Source: Streptomyces puniciscabiei
GTDB lineage: Bacteria > Actinomycetota > Actinomycetes > Streptomycetales > Streptomycetaceae
NCBI RefSeq assembly: GCF_006715785.1
Contig: NZ_VFNX01000001.1
Span: forward strand, 434,001 to 498,000
Reading direction: 5' to 3'
Length of the DNA stretch: 64,000 bases
The position numbers and the translations under genes were made by a program. The stretch's first letter is position 1. Every line of letters begins with the position of its first letter. Shown piece by piece: positions 18,951 through 28,906 of the stretch. The notes under the pieces are model-generated. The model saw only the letters and a program-made list of their open reading frames with translations, was not told the DNA's origin and searched no databases.

Positions 18951-20726
18951 TCAGGGCACGGGCAGGCGCAGGGCGAGAAGGGCGACGTCGTCCGTGCTGC
19001 CCGGGGGCGTCCGGGCCGCCAGCTGGTCGCACAAAATGTCCAGAGGTTCGTGGGCGAGGGCGAGAGCGTGGCGACGCAGTCGGCTGAGCCCTCTGGTCAA
19101 GTCGCTGCCGGGGACTTCGATCAGGCCGTCGGTGTAGAGCAGGAGCGTGGACCGCGGCGGCAGCGCGTGAGCGGCGCTCGGGCGAGGATCGCCGGCACAC
19201 GGGTCGGTTCCAAGGATCAGTCCCTGCCCGGCTTCGAGGTACTGCGCGTTCCCGTCGGGGGTCAGCAGCAGGGGCGGCGGGTGCCCCGCGCTGGTCCAGT
19301 GCAGCGTCCAGGGGCCGGTGTCCGGACCTTCCACCCGGGCGAGGACGAGGGTGGCCATCCGCACGATGGTGATGGCGTGCATGGCGTCGTCGAGGCGGTC
19401 CACGACGGCTCCGGTCGGCTCGGCATGGTCCCAGGCGAGGGAGCGCAGGATGCCGTGCAGCTGCGCCATGCCGGCCGCGGCGGTCAGATCGTGCCCGACG
19501 ACGTCGCCGATGACGAGGGCGAGCGTGCCGTCCCTCAGCGCGAAGGCGTCGTACCAGTCACCACCGACCTGGGAGCCGGGCGGAGCGGGCTGGTACCGGG
19601 CGGCCAGCTGGAACCGGCCGTGCGCGGGCAGCGGGGGAAGAAGGTTGCGCTGCATGGCTTCGGCGACCGCACGCTGCCGGCCGAACCGGCGCGCGTTGTC
19701 GATGACCAGACCGACCCGGCGGCCGATGTCGCCGGCCACGTCGAGATCGCCGGTGTCGAAGGGCCGTGCCGGGTCGGTGCGCACCAGCGTCAGCGCACCG
19801 GTGACCTGCCGTCTACTGCCGAGCGGCACCGTGATGGCGGATGCCGCGCCGATCGCTCCGAGGAAGGCGTCGTGCACGCTGGCCAGCGGTGAGTCGGGCG
19901 GTGCGTCCAGGTCCACCCGCTTCTGAAGGACGGGAGCGCCTTCGTTCAGTACCTGGACCAGGGGCGAGTGGGTCGCCTCCCCGACCGGGGGCAGATGGCC
20001 GCGCCAGTCCTCCTGCCCGGCTGCACGGCCCTCCGGACCGGTCACGGCCACTCGGTGCACCTGACGGGAGCCGACCCGCAGGTCCACCGCGGCCCAGTCG
20101 GCGAGGCGGGGGACGAGGACGCGGCTCAACCGGGCGAGGGCCTCGTCCACCTCCAGGGTCTGACCGAGCACGTCGGTGATCTCCGCGACGAGTGTCAGCC
20201 GCTCGGCGAGACTCTCCAGAGCGCTCGTACGAGCGGTTCGTTCCGCCTGTTCCACCCGTTCCGACTGCTCGGCGCGTTCCGCTCGTTCCCTGCCGGCACG
20301 GCGGTCCGCCGCGGTCTCGACGATCAGCACGACCATGCCCTGGCAGACGCCGGAGACGTCGTCCGCCAGGGGGGTGGCCGACCAGGAGATCGGGACCAGC
20401 CGTCCGTCACCACGCAGGCACCTGTCGTCGTCCCCGCGTGCCGCACGCCTCTCGGCCAGTGCCCGCAGCAGCGGGCAGCGCTCCCGCGGGACGAGGCCAC
20501 CTCCCGGGTCGCGATGGCACAGGTCGTGCAGATCCCGCCCGTACACGGACCCTGCTGCGCGCTGCAGAAGCCGCTCGGCGGCCGGGTTGACAGCGACGAT
20601 CCGCCCGGCCGGGTCGATCACAGCGAGGGCCGTGCCCAGCTGCTCGACCACCTGCTGCCACAGAGCCGGCTCCCCCGCGGACAGCCGGCGCTCGTGCTCT
20701 CCGCCGGACTTCAGGCCCTCCGCCAC
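18951..20726 (-). CDS. PAS-GAF-PP2C sensor phosphatase
   Basis: 591 residues from GTG 20726, with AGGA about 10 bases upstream. PAS domain at about 15-130 (ALAVIDPAGRIVAVNPAAER); a charged coiled coil at about 140-170 rich in ERAEQSE repeats; GAF at about 185-350 (ASAITVPLGSRRQVTGALTL); SpoIIE/PP2C at about 370-590 (QVGGDWYDAFALRDGTLALV, IGDVVGHDLTAAAGMAQLHG, TLLLYTDGLIEVPGS, STDDVALLALRLP). It dephosphorylates STAS proteins in response to PAS/GAF signals. The frame continues upstream to 21083, but that part lacks family features. Confidence 0.93.
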   Translation of the reverse strand: MAEGLKSGGEHERRLSAGEPALWQQVVEQLGTALAVIDPAGRIVAVNPAAERLLQRAAGSVYGRDLHDLCHRDPGGGLVPRERCPLLRALAERRAARGDDDRCLRGDGRLVPISWSATPLADDVSGVCQGMVVLIVETAADRRAGRERAERAEQSERVEQAERTARTSALESLAERLTLVAEITDVLGQTLEVDEALARLSRVLVPRLADWAAVDLRVGSRQVHRVAVTGPEGRAAGQEDWRGHLPPVGEATHSPLVQVLNEGAPVLQKRVDLDAPPDSPLASVHDAFLGAIGAASAITVPLGSRRQVTGALTLVRTDPARPFDTGDLDVAGDIGRRVGLVIDNARRFGRQRAVAEAMQRNLLPPLPAHGRFQLAARYQPAPPGSQVGGDWYDAFALRDGTLALVIGDVVGHDLTAAAGMAQLHGILRSLAWDHAEPTGAVVDRLDDAMHAITIVRMATLVLARVEGPDTGPWTLHWTSAGHPPPLLLTPDGNAQYLEAGQGLILGTDPCAGDPRPSAAHALPPRSTLLLYTDGLIEVPGSDLTRGLSRLRRHALALAHEPLDILCDQLAARTPPGSTDDVALLALRLPVP

Positions 20727-21412
20727 GTCGCCGCCGTCCTTTCCGCACGGACCCACCGCGGTGGGCGGCCCCCGGGCCGGCGGGTCACAGCGACGTCGGC
20801 ACCCCGGTGGGTTCCTCTTCGAGTACCCGCACCCGGGAGTAGGTCGCCGCCCTCGCCCGACCGGCTTCGTCAGCCCGTGGAACGCGAAGCGCTCGACCGC
20901 AACCGCGCACGGATGCCCGCCATCGGCAAGGCCATGGGCGTCATCGTCGGTCGCCACCACTGCGATCCTGTCAGCGGCTCCCCCGGCTCGTTGGCTGAAC
21001 CGGAGGAGCCTGAGTCGAGCCAGCTCCATGGATACGCTGCTGAACGCGGCCCGCCTCCGGGTCCCCCCACCCGAGTCCGCCACACCCGGATGCCCTGCCG
21101 CGATGTGCGACAGGCGCTCGATCGTATGGTCGTGAGCCGTGATCCGCTCCCGCAGGATCCCTGCAGTGCATCAGGCACCCGCGACCATCAACGGAGCATC
21201 CGCGATCCGAGCGGTACCGATCGTCCGAAGGGCAGGTGCACCACCGCCCTGGCCGAGTTGAACCCTGAGTGAGGTCCACGCCACCGGCCGCTGCGCGCCG
21301 TGGAACGGGATGCACGAAGACAGCAACCCGGGGTAACAGTCGAATTGTCGTCCTCGCAATTCCGTACGGCATCGGCGACCCGGGCGGGAGACCCGCGGTC
21401 TGGGCTGTGATC

Positions 21413-21790
21413 ATGATGGAGAACTCTCGAAACGGCAGCCTCACGCGACTCAAGGAGCACTCGGTTCCGGTACGGACACCGCTCCTGAACAAGATCAGCG
21501 AGTTGCAGACGGAAATCAGCCAGCTGCAGGAAGCCGTCGTCTCCCACACCGTCGTAGACCAAGCGATCGGCGTGGTCATCACCCTCGGTGGCCTGCATCC
21601 CGAGCAGGGATTCCAAGTGCTGCGAGAGGTCTCACAGCACACCAACACGAAACTGCCGCAGGTATCCGAACTGATCGTGGACTGGGTGCACGGCGAACAG
21701 CTGCCGGACGAAATCCGCACCGCTCTGATCAAGGCACTGCCCAGGGCACGGTCATCTGAACGCAGCACAGCTCTGCCGCCCGCGTTCTGA
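21413..21790 (+). CDS. ANTAR-domain protein
   Basis: About 125 residues. A short leucine/glutamate coiled coil (LLNKISELQTEISQLQEAVV) precedes an ANTAR-like helical bundle (DQAIGVVITLGGLHPEQGFQ, VLREVSQHTNTKLPQVSELI). ANTAR domains bind paired hexaloop RNA hairpins to prevent termination, and in Streptomyces are often single proteins near Rsb genes. ATG 21413 begins IMMENSRN; GTG 21407 is an alternative. It is convergent with the phosphatase at 21942. Confidence 0.8.
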   Translation: MMENSRNGSLTRLKEHSVPVRTPLLNKISELQTEISQLQEAVVSHTVVDQAIGVVITLGGLHPEQGFQVLREVSQHTNTKLPQVSELIVDWVHGEQLPDEIRTALIKALPRARSSERSTALPPAF

Positions 21791-21941
21791 GCTGGACGGC
21801 AGGGCGGGCGGACGAATGGAATGCCAGCTCACTTCCGAACCCGCACGCGACACGACCTCCGCCCGACGTGTCCCCGAACCCACCTGGCCAAAACGTCCCA
21901 CCCCAGACTTACATCGCGTACGGCGGGCATTCGACGTGGCC

Positions 21942-23255
21942 TCAGGGCGAGACGCCCTCGTCCGACTGTGGCAGTCGCAGGGCGAGCAGGGCGATGTCGT
22001 CGTGGGCCCCTGCCACGAGTGCGTTCATCAGCTCGTCGCTCAGCTCGTCGATGTCCTGGTCGACCAGGGCGGCAGCGTGCTGCCGGAGCCGGGTCATGCC
22101 GTGATCCATGGATTCGCCGCGCCGTTCGATCAGACCGTCCGTGTACAACAGCAGGGTGCTGCCCTCGGGCAGGGGCAGGCAGGCACTGGGCCGTTCGGCG
22201 TGCGGGTCGACGCCCAGCAGCAGGCCGTGTGCTTCCCAGAGGTAGGTGGTGTCGCCGTCCGCAGTGACCAGCAGGGGTGGTGGATGTCCGGCACTCGCCC
22301 ACTCCAGCTGGTACGGCCCTCCTTCCTGGCCCTTGAGCAGTGCGTACACGCAGGTGGCGGTGCGGTGGCTGTAGAGGGCGTCGACTGCGAGGTCCAAGCG
22401 GCGCAGGATCATGCCGGGGGGCTCCCGGCGGTCGCAGGCGATGCCACGCAGCATGTTCCGGATCTGGCTCATGGTCACGGCGGCATGCAGATCGTGGCCG
22501 GTGACGTCGCCGATGATCAGAGTGGTGTCACCGCTTTCCGGCAGGACGAAGCTGTCGTACCAGTCACCGCCGATCTGCGCGGTGGCGAGCGCCGGGGAGT
22601 AGCGGGCGGTGACGCGAAGACCCGGTACGACGGGCAGGTCCGGCAGCAGAGAGCGCTGGAGGCGCTCGGCGACGGCCTGGGTCTCGGCGTAGAGCCTGGC
22701 GTTGTCGAGAGCCAGCGCGATGCGGTGGGTGAGGTCCTCGACCAGCGCCAGGTCCGCCTCGCCCCATGGCGGGTGTCCCTCGCCCCTGACCAGGGTCAGC
22801 GCACCCAGCACTCGCCGGCGTGCCCGCAGGGGTGCCACGATCACGGAGTCTCCCCCGAGTCGGGCGAACGGTTGCATGGTTGCCGTGTGCAGCGGATCGG
22901 ACGCCTCCTGCGCGGTCGGCAGCCGCCCGGCCGACAACAGCAGGGGGCCACCGCCGCGAAGCACCCGGGACAGCGGCCCTCCTGGCGTCTCCGGCGCCGG
23001 CGGCAACGGTCCCGTCAGGCCGGTCAGGGCGGTGTTGGGGTCACGGTGTGAGACACAGACCCGCTCGACGGCGCCGTCCTCGTCCATCAGATCGGCCGCG
23101 GCCCAGTCGGCCAGCCCCGGCACCAGCACGCGGCACACCCGCCTGAGCCCCTCGACCGCGTCCAGCGTGCTCGACAGCGCCGCCGCGCTCCGGGTGGCGA
23201 ACGCCAGCTGGTCGAGCGCCGCTCGCAGCGCCGCGGCCGCGTCATCCTCGTCCAT
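21942..23255 (-). CDS. GAF-PP2C phosphatase
   Basis: 437 residues from ATG 23255 (MDEDDAAAALRAALDQ). GAF domain at about 10-185 (GDSVIVAPLRARRRVLGALT) and SpoIIE/PP2C at about 200-430 (QIGGDWYDSFVLPESGDTTL, IIGDVTGHDLHAAVTMSQIR, ASAGHPPPLLVTADGD, STLLLYTDGLIERRGES, AHDDIALLALRLPQ). All expected metal-binding acidic residues are present. It shares architecture with the 18951 enzyme minus the PAS domain. Probably cytoplasmic and acts on a STAS partner. Confidence 0.93.
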   Translation of the reverse strand: MDEDDAAAALRAALDQLAFATRSAAALSSTLDAVEGLRRVCRVLVPGLADWAAADLMDEDGAVERVCVSHRDPNTALTGLTGPLPPAPETPGGPLSRVLRGGGPLLLSAGRLPTAQEASDPLHTATMQPFARLGGDSVIVAPLRARRRVLGALTLVRGEGHPPWGEADLALVEDLTHRIALALDNARLYAETQAVAERLQRSLLPDLPVVPGLRVTARYSPALATAQIGGDWYDSFVLPESGDTTLIIGDVTGHDLHAAVTMSQIRNMLRGIACDRREPPGMILRRLDLAVDALYSHRTATCVYALLKGQEGGPYQLEWASAGHPPPLLVTADGDTTYLWEAHGLLLGVDPHAERPSACLPLPEGSTLLLYTDGLIERRGESMDHGMTRLRQHAAALVDQDIDELSDELMNALVAGAHDDIALLALRLPQSDEGVSP

Positions 23256-23434
23256 GGCGACCACCTACCCGCCTGAGGGCTCTACGGCCGCTTCCGTCCT
23301 GGGAAACCACTCCTCGGGTATGCACTGAAGCCGTGCACGGCACGAGGGCCCAGGCAGGTACTTGCCTGGGTCCTACCGGGCCTCGTGGCTTGTCTGTCGG
23401 GCACCCTCTGGACGCCTCCCAGCCCCGTTGCAGT

Positions 23435-23973
23435 TCAGGTCTCGGGCCTGACCGACGTCCAGTCGGCACGGCCACCCGCCCCGAGGACTTCGACATCGGC
23501 ACCGAGCTCGTCGGTCGATCCCTCCCGTAGTCCGCGCCGGGTGATGCGGCCGACCACGAACGCGAATTGAGGAAGGAAGGCCCTGGCGGTGTTCGCCGCC
23601 CCGACCAGGTTGACGTCGACGACGCGTCGCCACAGCTCGGCATCGGTGCGGCTGAAAGGCCCGCCTACAGCGCTGCCGGCGTCGGCCACCACGACACCGG
23701 CCGCTCCGAGCCGCTCCTCGACCTGCCGCGCGGCACGGTCGAGCGCGGTCTGATCGGTCACGTCCGCCTCGATGCAGACGGTCATGGTGGCCAGCGACGC
23801 CGCCACCTGGGACAGCGTCTCCTTCTCACGACCGAGCAGGGCGATCCGCATGCCCTCCGCGGCCAGGCGCCGCACTCGCCCACGCCGCGCGCCGCCCCCG
23901 CGACCACAGCGACCCGGCCCCGCAGTGGGCTGCCTCGCAGGGCGGTAGGCGGGCGGCTGCCGACAGTACGCAT
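23435..23973 (-). pseudogene. Short-chain dehydrogenase, broken
   Basis: ATG 23973 follows GAGAGGTGAGG and reads GRVAVVAGAARGVGE, the TGxxxGxG cofactor motif. The frame then shifts to one reading RRLAAEGMRIALLGREKETL, ADVTDQTALDRAARQVEERL, ADAGSAVGGPFSRTDAELWR, VVDVNLVGAANTARAFLPQ. After that the sequence no longer matches an SDR; the catalytic S-Y-K region is absent. It is frameshifted near the N-terminus and truncated, with an IS110 element immediately upstream. Confidence 0.8.
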
Positions 23974-24038
23974 GCGAACCTCACCTCTCCCGCTGCCGCG
24001 GTCGGCCGCCTCCGCGTACCCGAGACTCACAGACGCCC

Positions 24039-25131
24039 CTATAACGCAGGGGTGCGGGCAACCGGTCTGACCAGGTTGAAGACCTCGCGGGCCGCGTAGC
24101 GCTTGAGGCATCGGATGATCTCGCGTCGGGTCTTGCCCTCCTGTGTGCGGCGTTCGTAGTACTCCTGGGTGCGCGGGTCGTGGCGCAGGCGGGTGAAGAC
24201 GATGCGGTGCAGGGCGGCATTGGCCTGCCGGTCGCCGCCGTAGTTGAGCCGACGCGTGCGCCGCCGACCGGAGGAGTACTCGATGGGGCTGACTCCGCAA
24301 AGGGCAGCAAAGGACGCCTCAGTGTTCAGCCGCTCGGGGTTGTCCCGCATGGTGATCAGGAGAGTGACGGCGCTGTCCGGACCGATCCCCACCGGCACGA
24401 ACAGCTGTGGGGCGTGGCGTTCGACGAGCCGGGTCAGGCGTTGGTTCAGCTCGTCGATCTGCCCGGTGAGCTGCTCAATGCGCTCGGCGAGCATGCGCAG
24501 GGTCAGGTGGGTGGCCTGGGCCACCGCGTCCTCGCCGTCGTCTGGCCCGAGGCGTGCGCAGGTGCGGAACAGCTCGCGGTTGCCCAGGCTGGACAGCTGT
24601 TCCCGAAGGGCGGGATCGGCGATGACCAGGGCGGCCTTGAGCTGGTTGATCGCCTGGGTACGGGCCTTGACCGCGGAGTCCTTGGCGAGCTTGAACATCC
24701 GGGCGCTGTGCACCGGACCGTCGCCGGACTTGGCCCGGACCCGGGCGCGACCGCTGAGCACGGCCTGCGCGGCGGCCTGAGCGTCGGGCGGATCCGACTT
24801 CCCCAGCAGGCGGCGGGCCGAGCGGTCGGGGCGGTTCACTTCGTATACCTCGACCTGCTGCGCCAGCAGGTAGCGGGCCAGGCCCGCGCCGAAGGTGCCG
24901 GTGCCCTCCACACCGGCACGGCGCACCGTCCCCCGCTTGCGGGCCCACACGAGAAGCTGCCGATAGCCGGCCGCCGTGGCCGGAAAGGACGCGGTGCCCA
25001 GGACCTACCTTCCCCAGCGGGGAGATCACGGCGGCGACATGCACCTCGCCGTGCGTGTCCACGCCCAGTACGACCTCTTTCCGCACGGGAGGGTCTGTGC
25101 TCGAGGAGGTGCTGAGCTGTCTGATCGTCAT
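24039..25131 (-). mobile_element. IS110-family transposase, 2-nt frameshift
   Basis: ATG 25131 begins MTIRQLSTSSSTDPPVRKEV and reads VLGVDTHGEVHVAAVISPLG, the DEDD domain's first aspartate. A two-base insertion near 25005 then shifts the frame, which continues VWARKRGTVRRAGVEGTGTF, FGAGLARYLLAQQVEVYEVN and the C-terminal Transposase_20 domain (LCGVSPIEYSSGRRRTRRLN, YGGDRQANAALHRIVFTRLR). It is nearly full length (about 360 residues). IS110 elements lack inverted ends, so boundaries cannot be fixed. A shorter related copy lies at 52987-53500. Confidence 0.88.
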
Positions 25132-25439
25132 GGTGGTTCGCCTCTCGCATGGTGACGTGCTGGCTGGATGGCACCGGCCTGCTCGGGCGGTCTGAACCGT
25201 GATGGCGCCTGAACTCGGCAAGGCCCCTATTGGGACAGTACGTGTCGATAGTTGCGCGAGCTATGGCTGATCGCGGGTTCTGCACGCTGCCGGAGTTCTC
25301 GACTTCCGACCGTGCGCCGACAGCAGCACGGAACGGGAAACGTCGACGGGCATCTTCAGCCAGGCAGAAGTCGGCGGCGGCGTCGGCACCTCCGGAAAAT
25401 GTACGAACGACTGAAGTGGTTGCCACGCAACGGTGAACG

Positions 25440-25550
25440 CGGTCCATTCGCCGTTCTGCTCGGCCGGGACGGCGCCGAAAACCTCACCAGGGCGACGCGG
25501 TCGGAAAAGATCCCGGCCACGTCGGTACTGCGGCGGATCTCCGTGTGCAG
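25440..25550 (-). mobile_element. IS256-family transposase C-terminal remnant
   Basis: LHTEIRRSTDVAGIFSDRVA in one frame and FGAVPAEQNGEWTAF in another together resemble the C-terminus of mutator-type (IS256) transposases (R..T.VVGIFPDR..L.RL.GAVL.EQ..EW). Two frames are needed and nothing upstream remains. The rest of 25132-25577 shows no gene. Confidence 0.6.
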
Positions 25551-25577
25551 CCGCCGCACCGATGAGGTCGGCACGCC

Positions 25578-26000
25578 CTACCCCGGCGTCTTCTCCGTCC
25601 GGGTTGCCCATGCGGCAGGCATGTCAGGCGTGGTCCATTCCTCGGGTGTCCCGGGGATGTTGCCTGCGGCAGGAGGCTGGAGGGCGGCGTTCACTGTGGG
25701 GAAGACGGGGAACACTTCCTCGAGCCCGAGCATGCGCCACACCTGCTCGTAGTGGGCGCTGAGAGCGGCCACGCGCAGGGTGCCGGCGCGGCGGTTGAGG
25801 GTGCGCGACAGCGTGATGAGCATGCTGATGCCGGAGGAGTCCATGTACTGCACCTGGGATGCGTCCAGCACCAGGGTGGTGCAGCCGCGGTTGACCAAGT
25901 CCTCGCACTGGGCGCCGACAAGGGGCGCGTTGTCGTAGTCGACCGTCTCCGGGAGCTGTGCGATCGTCGCGTCCTCGTGCTGCATCCGGACAGTGAGCAT
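25578..26000 (-). CDS. STAS-domain anti-sigma factor antagonist
   Basis: 140 residues from ATG 26000: MLTVRMQHEDATIAQLPETV, GCTTLVLDASQVQYMDSSGI, SMLITLSRTLNRRAGTLRVA, EQVWRMLGLEEVFPVFPTVN. MDSSG carries the expected phospho-serine. The last 35 residues are a Pro/Thr-rich tail, and the coding sequence ends beside IS256 debris. It is downstream of the MEDS-ATPase gene on the same strand after a 243-base gap and may be its substrate. The gap holds nothing recognisable. Confidence 0.9.
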   Translation of the reverse strand: MLTVRMQHEDATIAQLPETVDYDNAPLVGAQCEDLVNRGCTTLVLDASQVQYMDSSGISMLITLSRTLNRRAGTLRVAALSAHYEQVWRMLGLEEVFPVFPTVNAALQPPAAGNIPGTPEEWTTPDMPAAWATRTEKTPG

Positions 26001-26243
26001 GAAGAAGGGACTCCGTTCCAGATCGTTCTCGTCGGGCCGGGTCACAGGTGCGCTGCGGGCCTTGCCTCTGTTCCACCGTCTGCCCCATTTGTCTTGGGGC
26101 AGACCTATGCATATGCGGGTGCGATGCCCGCCGCGGGTGGCGGTCTGCCGCATGCAACGCCATCCGCCGTCCCGCCCGGGAGGGTGCCTGGCTTCAGGCC
26201 ACCGTCCGGGCCGGGTGAGATCGGTGCGGTTTATGCCGTGGGT

Positions 26244-27194
26244 CTACTCCGGGAGCTCGGTGTGGAGCCTGACCCTGGTCCCCTCATCCGGTGCGGAGCG
26301 GATCTCCACGAGGTCGCAGAGCTGATGGACCAGCCAGAGGCCGCGACCACCGACCTGCGTGGCGTCCGGCCTTCTCCGTCCGATCAGGGGGTCCTCGATG
26401 TAGCCCGCGTCGCGGAACTCGCACACGAGTCGGCGCTCCTCGCTCCAGGTGCGCAGCACACCGTGTCCGCCGCCGTGACGAATGCTGTTGGTGGCCACCT
26501 CCGTGGCGGCCAGGTGCAGTTCTCTCAGGCGTCGGCCGGTCAGGCCGTGCCGTTCGGCGCACGCGGTGATCTTCTCGCGCAGGGCGGGCAGGTCACCGCT
26601 GCTGTAGGCGAATTCCTCGTACGGGTCGCACGGGTCGGTGAGCGGTGTGAAGCGGTACGGTGCCTGCGGGTCGTAGTCCGCACACGGCATCGTGCGGCCG
26701 TCCTGGCGCAGCTCGGGGTGGCACCGGGCCATTTCCGCCAGTGATGCCTTGTCGTGAGCGATGTCGTAGGGGCACAGCAGCCACCAGGCCGGGCCCCGGG
26801 CGAAGGCTTTGTTGAGGAGCCATTCGTGATAGCGCAGCTCCTCGGCTTCGGCCGGGCTGCGGACCTTGTCCCAGGGTGATTCGCCGATCCCGCGCACAGG
26901 CCGCCCTTGCGAGGCGTACTCCTGGAGCCATTCCTGCCAGGCTCCGATGAGCCGACCGGGATGGTGCGCGACCCCTGCGGTGTCGACGTAGCGGACGGCA
27001 TCCTCGTCGCGGATCTCGGCGCGCAGCAGGGACGCCTTGTCCTGCGGGACAGCCACGACGACGGCCTCACCACCCGCGAGGGCGTCCTGGATGAAACTGA
27101 GGGCGCCCTCGACGAACGCGTCCCTGCCGGAGTACGGATACAGCTCGTGCCGGTATCCGGTGCCCGGAGCGTCGGAGGGAGTAGAGGAGGTCAC
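26244..27194 (-). CDS. MEDS-domain anti-sigma HATPase
   Basis: 316 residues. The N-terminal MEDS (DcmR-type sensory) domain at about 10-175 reads YPYSGRDAFVEGALSFIQDA, VPQDKASLLRAEIRDEDAVR, WWLLCPYDIAHDKASLAEM. The C-terminal HATPase at about 195-315 reads LHLAATEVATNSIRHGGGHG, CEFRDAGYIEDPLIGRRRPD, GGRGLWLVHQLCDLVEIRSA. It is an Rsb-type kinase with its own sensor. ATG 27194 overlaps the stop of the upstream MEDS-STAS gene, so they are translationally coupled. Confidence 0.92.
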   Translation of the reverse strand: MTSSTPSDAPGTGYRHELYPYSGRDAFVEGALSFIQDALAGGEAVVVAVPQDKASLLRAEIRDEDAVRYVDTAGVAHHPGRLIGAWQEWLQEYASQGRPVRGIGESPWDKVRSPAEAEELRYHEWLLNKAFARGPAWWLLCPYDIAHDKASLAEMARCHPELRQDGRTMPCADYDPQAPYRFTPLTDPCDPYEEFAYSSGDLPALREKITACAERHGLTGRRLRELHLAATEVATNSIRHGGGHGVLRTWSEERRLVCEFRDAGYIEDPLIGRRRPDATQVGGRGLWLVHQLCDLVEIRSAPDEGTRVRLHTELPE

Positions 27195-27973
27195 GGCGCC
27201 ATCACCACCGGAATCTCGGGGATCGCGAAGCCGGACAGCTGCCAGGTGAGCCGGACGGTGTCGTTGGTCCCCTCCAAAACGACCTTGCGGTCCGGAAGGT
27301 GCCTGGCCGCATCAGCCAGGGCGCTCATGCCGGCGGCGTCGAAGAACTCAAGTGCGTGGCAGAGCAGGCGCACCGTGGCCTTCTGGGCGAGGAGGGCGCA
27401 CAGGATGGAGCCGAAGGCCACCGCGCCCTCGCTGTCGACGATCCCGTTCACCGTCCAGCCTTCCTTCCCCGTGCGGTACACCTGGAACGCCGGTGCCGTC
27501 GGACGGCTGCCCAGACTGTGGGGGTGCACGCACCTGATCTGCTCCAGGAGGGAGGGATCCCGGTCCGCACCGCTGTAGGCGCAGACCACCAGGGCTCCGG
27601 TGTCGGCGGCGAACTCCTCGAGATCGAGTTCACTGCGCAACAGTTCCTTCGTCCGCTCCGGACGGCAGTCGGGCCCGACGTGGTGCAGCACCCGGAGCGA
27701 GCGGAACCCCTCGCGGTCGGCGTTGGCCGCCTCCCGGCGCACCGCGGCCAGCAGAGAGCCGTCCAGCCGAGCCGGGTCGAGCACGAGCTGCGCGAACTCA
27801 CTCCCCGCTTCGAGAGGCGGCCCGACGATCACCACCTTGTCCCCGTACAGGGCCCCGTCCGCGACGAAGGACCGGCTGCGATCGATGACGTGGTCGCTCC
27901 GGTCCAACACCTGGCAGACGTGATCACCGGTGTCGACCTCGTCCAGAGTGGCCAGAGTGCGCGGCGCTCTCAC
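27191..27973 (-). CDS. MEDS-STAS sensor protein
   Basis: 260 residues. MEDS domain at about 10-165 (VDTGDHVCQVLDRSDHVIDR, GDKVVIVGPPLEAGSEFAQL, LVVCAYSGADRDPSLLEQIR), then a STAS-like domain at about 170-258 (VYRTGKEGWTVNGIVDSEGA, LLCHALEFFDAAGMSALADA). The usual phospho-serine position reads FFDAAGMSAL, so the acceptor is alanine and phospho-control may be lost. First gene of a two-gene operon with the MEDS-ATPase. Confidence 0.9.
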   Translation of the reverse strand: MRAPRTLATLDEVDTGDHVCQVLDRSDHVIDRSRSFVADGALYGDKVVIVGPPLEAGSEFAQLVLDPARLDGSLLAAVRREAANADREGFRSLRVLHHVGPDCRPERTKELLRSELDLEEFAADTGALVVCAYSGADRDPSLLEQIRCVHPHSLGSRPTAPAFQVYRTGKEGWTVNGIVDSEGAVAFGSILCALLAQKATVRLLCHALEFFDAAGMSALADAARHLPDRKVVLEGTNDTVRLTWQLSGFAIPEIPVVMAP

Positions 27974-28056
27974 TGCTCCTCCATCCTCACGCGTCTCACT
28001 CTACTGACAGGGTGCCGACACGTGCCCGGCCTCGGAGGTGGCCTCTCGGAGCGGCA

Positions 28057-28280
28057 CTACCTGCCCTCCTGCATGTGCACGACAGGTGAAGCGTTCCCGT
28101 TCTGCCGGGATACCCCACGGCGGTAGAGCAGGGCGGTGACAACCAGGCCGGCGACGAAGACGGCCGCCGACCACCAGTAGGCCGTGGAGCAGCCCGCGAG
28201 GCCGGCCTGGGCCAGGACCCCGGGGTCCTTGGGATCGCGCCCGGAGAGGTAGCCGGTGACGGCGTCGGATGCCGTTGGCG
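28057..28280 (-). pseudogene. MFS transporter C-terminal fragment
   Basis: About 75 residues (ASDAVTGYLSGRDPKDPGVL, STAYWWSAAVFVAGLVVTAL, LYRRGVSRQNGNASPVVHMQ) look like the last helix and tail of a 14-helix EmrB/QacA-type drug exporter. The rest of the transporter is missing. It is the left edge of a stretch of truncated genes that ends at 29620. Confidence 0.6.
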
Positions 28281-28463
28281 CTCCCCTGCTCGGGGTGACC
28301 CCATACCTGCTCAGTGGTTCTCGCCACCCGTATGGCACCTCATCTGCGAACGGACGTCACCGTCGCAGTCCGGCCGGCCGGGGAAGCTGCCTCGCATGCC
28401 ATGCCCCGCGGGCACGTGGCATCTCCGGCTGTTTCGATGGTGGAAGGGTGAAGGGAGACGCCG

Positions 28464-28906
28464 GTGTCTGTGGCCCGGGCGTTGTCGCCAGAGAGTCTGA
28501 CCGAGCTGACCCGGGCGCTGGACCTGAGCGGAGTGGTCGCCAACGGCACGCTCGGTGGGGTGCTGGCCCGGGCCAGTCGTCTGGACCTGTTCGGCTTCCT
28601 GGTCATCGGCATCGTCTTGGGCCTGGGCGGCGGAATCCTCCGCGACACCCTGTTGCAGCACGGCACCCCCGTGGCCCTGACCGACTACACCTAACTCACG
28701 GTCGCCATCGCCGGCACCCTGCTGGCCTTCCTGGCCGACCTGAGCCGCCACACCTCCGGTTGGGCCTTCACCCTCCTGGATGCCTCGGCGCTCAGTGTAT
28801 GGGCGGTCGCCGGCGCGCAGAAGACACTCGCTGTCGGCCTGGGCTGGCTGCCGGCCGTGCTGCTGGGCACCATCACAGCGGTCGGCGGCGGGGGCCATCC
28901 GGGACC
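28464..28906 (+). pseudogene. TRIC/UPF0126 membrane protein, nonsense-mutated and truncated
   Basis: GTG 28464 reads ALDLSGVVANGTLGGVLARA, FGFLVIGIVLGLGGGILRDT, LLQHGTPVALTDYT and hits TAA at 28692-28694, where homologues have Tyr. The same frame continues LTVAIAGTLLAFLADLSRHT and LSVWAVAGAQKTLAVGLGWL up to VGGGG near 28893. There a one-base shift leads to GAIRDLQ and the homology stops. A dead glycine-rich channel-like membrane protein. Confidence 0.8.

Noticed and set aside
20727..21083. N-terminal extension of the phosphatase at 18951 (119 more codons)
   Set aside because: The extension has no family character and the GTG at 20726 has a good RBS; the frame is open because of GC bias.
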